DNA of 8,440 nt from Opitutaceae bacterium (GTDB lineage: Bacteria > Verrucomicrobiota > Verrucomicrobiia > Opitutales > Opitutaceae): contig SXZN01000166.1 of NCBI GenBank assembly GCA_005787865.1, positions 1 to 8,440 on the forward strand, given 5' to 3'. Shown piece by piece: positions 6,032-8,440 of the stretch. A program made the position numbers and the translations under genes. Positions within the stretch are counted from its first letter, which is position 1. The number at the start of each line of letters is the position of its first letter. The notes below the pieces were generated by a model, which was not told the DNA's origin, did no database searches, and worked only from the letters and a program-made list of their open reading frames with translations.

Positions 6032-8440
6032 ATGAAGCCCTGCCCCCCGACCGCCGCCGAAACCGCCCTGCGCCAGCTCCTCGCTGAACGCATTGCGATT
6101 ATGGATGGGGCCATGGGCACGACGATCCGCAGTTATCAACTAAACGAACAAGATGCCCGCGGGGCGCGGTTCAAGGATGCGCCCAAGGATTTGCAGAATA
6201 ACGGCGACATCTACTCGCTCACGCGGCCGACGGAAATCGGCGACATCCACCGCCGTTTTCTTGAGGCCGGCGCCGATATCATCGAGACCAACACTTTTTC
6301 CGCGACGAGTATCGGCCAGAGTGAATTTTTTATTGAGGATCCCCGGGAAAAAGGCGGCCGCAAAGATCCGGCGTTTTATGCCGCGGTGCTCGAAAATAAT
6401 TTCCTGACTGAATTAGCCCGCGATATTAATTTTACCTCGGCGCGTCTCGCCCGCACTTGGGCTGATCGGGTCGCCAATGCCACCGGCCGACGCCGGTATG
6501 TCGCGGGAGCGGTTGGTCCCTTAACCGTATCGCTTTCAGTTTCGCCGGATGCGGATGACGCCGGTTTTCGCGTCGTCACCTTTGATCAAGTCAAAGCTGA
6601 TTACCGCCGCCAAGTTCGCGCCCTGATCGCGGGGGGCGTCGATCTCCTCCTCGTCGAAACGATCTTCGATGCGCTGAACGCGAAGGCCGCCCTGGTGGCC
6701 ATCGAAGAGGTGTTCGCCGAAGATCACCTTCGTCTACCGTTGATGATCTCCGCCGCTGTAGGCCGCGGGGGGGAGACCATGATCTCTGCGCAAACCGTCG
6801 AAGCTTTCTGGCACGCGGTGCGCCACGTCCAACCACTCGCGGTGGGCCTCAACTGCTCGCTGGGGCCCGATCTGATGCGACCCTTCCTCGAGGAACTCGG
6901 CACCAAGTCAGACACCTTCATCTCGTGTTACCCCAATGCGGGCATGCCGAATCCACTCGCCGCGACCGGCTTCGATCTCGGCCCAGTCGACATGGCGCGC
7001 CAACTCGGTGAGTTTGCCGCGAGTGGCCTGCTCAACATCGCCGGTGGCTGCTGCGGCAACACGCCCGAGCATATTGCGGCGATTGCACAATCGCTGGCGC
7101 CCCAACCCGAGCGCCGCGTTAATATTCTCGCCCCCCAGTTTGCCTTGTCGGGTTCTTTACCGTTCACCCCCGCGCCGAATAATTTTATCATGATTGGTGA
7201 GCGCACCAATGTCGCCGGCTCACCTAAATTCGCGAAGCTCATCAAGGCGGGTAATTATGAAGAGGCGGTCGCAGTTGCTCGTCAGCAGGTCGACAACGGG
7301 GCCAACGTCATCGATATTTGCATGGACGAAGGTCTGATCGATGGCGTCGCCGCGATGAACCGCTACCTGCACTTGCTCGCGAGCGAACCGGAAGTCGCGA
7401 AAGTTCCTTTCATGATTGACTCCTCCAAGTGGGAGGTGATCGAGGCCGGCCTGAAATGCCTCCAAGGTAAAGGGATCGTAAACTCCATTTCGCTGAAAGA
7501 GGGAGAGGAGAAGTTTCTCGACCAGGCACGGACCATTCAACGCTACGGCGCAGCGGTTGTGATCATGGCCTTCGATGAAAACGGCCAAGCTTCTTCCTAT
7601 GCGGAAAAAATTCGCATCTGCACGCGCGCTTACCGCCTACTCGTTGACGCGCTCAATTTCCCGCCGGAGGATATTATTTTCGATCCCAATATCCTGACGG
7701 TCGGTACTGGTATCGAGGAGCATAATAATTACGCCGTCGATTTCATTGAAGCGACGCGCTGGATCAAAGCCCACCTGCCTCACGCCAAAGTCAGCGGCGG
7801 CTTATCGAACGTGTCTTTTGCCTTCCGCGGCAATAATACCGTACGCGAGGCCATGCACTCGGCCTTCCTGTACCACGCCATTAAAGCCGGCCTGGACATG
7901 GCCATCGTCAATCCGTCCATGCTGGAGGTTTACGAAGAGATCGACCCCGTTCTCCTCACGCACGTCGAGGATGTGCTGCTCAATCGCCGGCCCGATGCCA
8001 CGGAAAGACTGGTCACGCTCGGGGAAGAATTAAAAGCTACGGCCGCCGGCCCTAATAAAAACCAAGCAGCTAAAGCCGAAAACACTGAGGCCTGGCGCCA
8101 AGCGCCGATTGAAGCGCGACTCAGCCATGCTCTCGTGAAGGGCATCGACGCTTTCATTGACGTCGACACCGAAGAAGCCCGCCAGAAATACGGTAAACCC
8201 CTACTGATTATTGAAGGCCCGCTCATGGAGGGTATGCGCGTGGTGGGTGATCTTTTCGGTTCCGGCAAAATGTTTCTGCCGCAGGTGGTCAAAAGCGCCC
8301 GAGTAATGAAGAAGGCCGTGGCCTACCTCCAGCCGTTCATGGAGGAAGAGAAAAAACAACTCCTGGCCGCCGGCGGCGTCGCCCGCGCGCAGGGCCGGAT
8401 CATCATGGCAACGGTCAAGGGCGATGTGCATGACATCGGC
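6032..8440 (+). CDS. metH: Cobalamin-dependent methionine synthase MetH, N-terminal 803 residues (3'-truncated by window edge)
   Basis: Transfers a methyl group from 5-methyltetrahydrofolate to homocysteine through enzyme-bound cobalamin, in the cytoplasm. The frame is open from ATG 6032 to the window end. The homocysteine domain has DGAMGT (25-30) and the zinc cysteines C275 (LNCSLGP), C340 and C341 (GGCCGN). The folate domain starts near IGERTN (389-394) and includes DSSKWEVIE and SGGLSNVSFAFRGNN (588-602). The helical cap follows (about 695-785). The last visible residues, GDVHDIG, begin the cobalamin-binding motif, with the cobalt-ligating histidine at 8429-8431. Oddities: a 23-residue insertion (101-123) relative to E. 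coli as I remember it; a segment at 240-254 (SAAVGRGGETMISAQ) where most homologues have SGTITDxSGRTLSGQ; and DICMDEG (428-434) where DINMDEG is usual. All keep the reading frame and may be lineage variants. It is transcribed away from the B12-receptor operon. Confidence 0.97.
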   Translation, partial: MKPCPPTAAETALRQLLAERIAIMDGAMGTTIRSYQLNEQDARGARFKDAPKDLQNNGDIYSLTRPTEIGDIHRRFLEAGADIIETNTFSATSIGQSEFFIEDPREKGGRKDPAFYAAVLENNFLTELARDINFTSARLARTWADRVANATGRRRYVAGAVGPLTVSLSVSPDADDAGFRVVTFDQVKADYRRQVRALIAGGVDLLLVETIFDALNAKAALVAIEEVFAEDHLRLPLMISAAVGRGGETMISAQTVEAFWHAVRHVQPLAVGLNCSLGPDLMRPFLEELGTKSDTFISCYPNAGMPNPLAATGFDLGPVDMARQLGEFAASGLLNIAGGCCGNTPEHIAAIAQSLAPQPERRVNILAPQFALSGSLPFTPAPNNFIMIGERTNVAGSPKFAKLIKAGNYEEAVAVARQQVDNGANVIDICMDEGLIDGVAAMNRYLHLLASEPEVAKVPFMIDSSKWEVIEAGLKCLQGKGIVNSISLKEGEEKFLDQARTIQRYGAAVVIMAFDENGQASSYAEKIRICTRAYRLLVDALNFPPEDIIFDPNILTVGTGIEEHNNYAVDFIEATRWIKAHLPHAKVSGGLSNVSFAFRGNNTVREAMHSAFLYHAIKAGLDMAIVNPSMLEVYEEIDPVLLTHVEDVLLNRRPDATERLVTLGEELKATAAGPNKNQAAKAENTEAWRQAPIEARLSHALVKGIDAFIDVDTEEARQKYGKPLLIIEGPLMEGMRVVGDLFGSGKMFLPQVVKSARVMKKAVAYLQPFMEEEKKQLLAAGGVARAQGRIIMATVKGDVHDIG

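Noticed and set aside
7220..7588. 122-aa minus-strand open frame inside metH
   Set aside because: It is antisense to the conserved folate-binding domain of MetH and has no independent support.

Overview
The window looks like chromosomal DNA from a GC-rich, Gram-negative, cobalamin-using bacterium. An outer-membrane TonB-dependent receptor shows the Gram-negative envelope. The MetH variant motifs and the general style of the proteins remind me of Verrucomicrobiota (Opitutaceae-like), but that is an impression from memory and cannot be tested here. None of the CDS starts I can see has a clear Shine-Dalgarno sequence.

Layout: (1) 2-922 (+) is the C-terminal part of a RecQ helicase, cut by the left window edge: end of the helicase core, zinc subdomain, winged helix, HRDC. 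(2) Four bases later, 927-1691 (+) encodes a 254-aa protein that resembles only the target-recognition and C-terminal part of MmeI-type (type IIG) DNA methyltransferases, with no catalytic or nuclease domain. (3) A perfect 15-bp inverted repeat (1680-1712) overlaps its stop codon and separates it from a convergent minus-strand pair. (4) 1723-3510 (-) is a secreted DUF885-family metallopeptidase. (5) 3599-5458 (-) is a BtuB-sized TonB-dependent receptor, with an intrinsic terminator between receptor and peptidase. (6) 5691-5827 (-) is a cobalamin riboswitch in the receptor's long leader. (7) 6032-8440 (+), divergent, is methionine synthase MetH, cut by the right edge just inside its cobalamin-binding motif.

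How they fit together: the right half is a vitamin B12 supply-and-use module. The riboswitch should lower receptor expression when B12 is plentiful; the receptor imports B12; MetH uses it to methylate homocysteine. The left half pairs a recombination/repair helicase with an orphan DNA-recognition-like protein in an apparent operon. That pairing, and a Cys-to-Ser change in the RecQ zinc site, are the least ordinary parts of the window. I see no CRISPR array, tRNA, rRNA, insertion sequence or complete restriction system.
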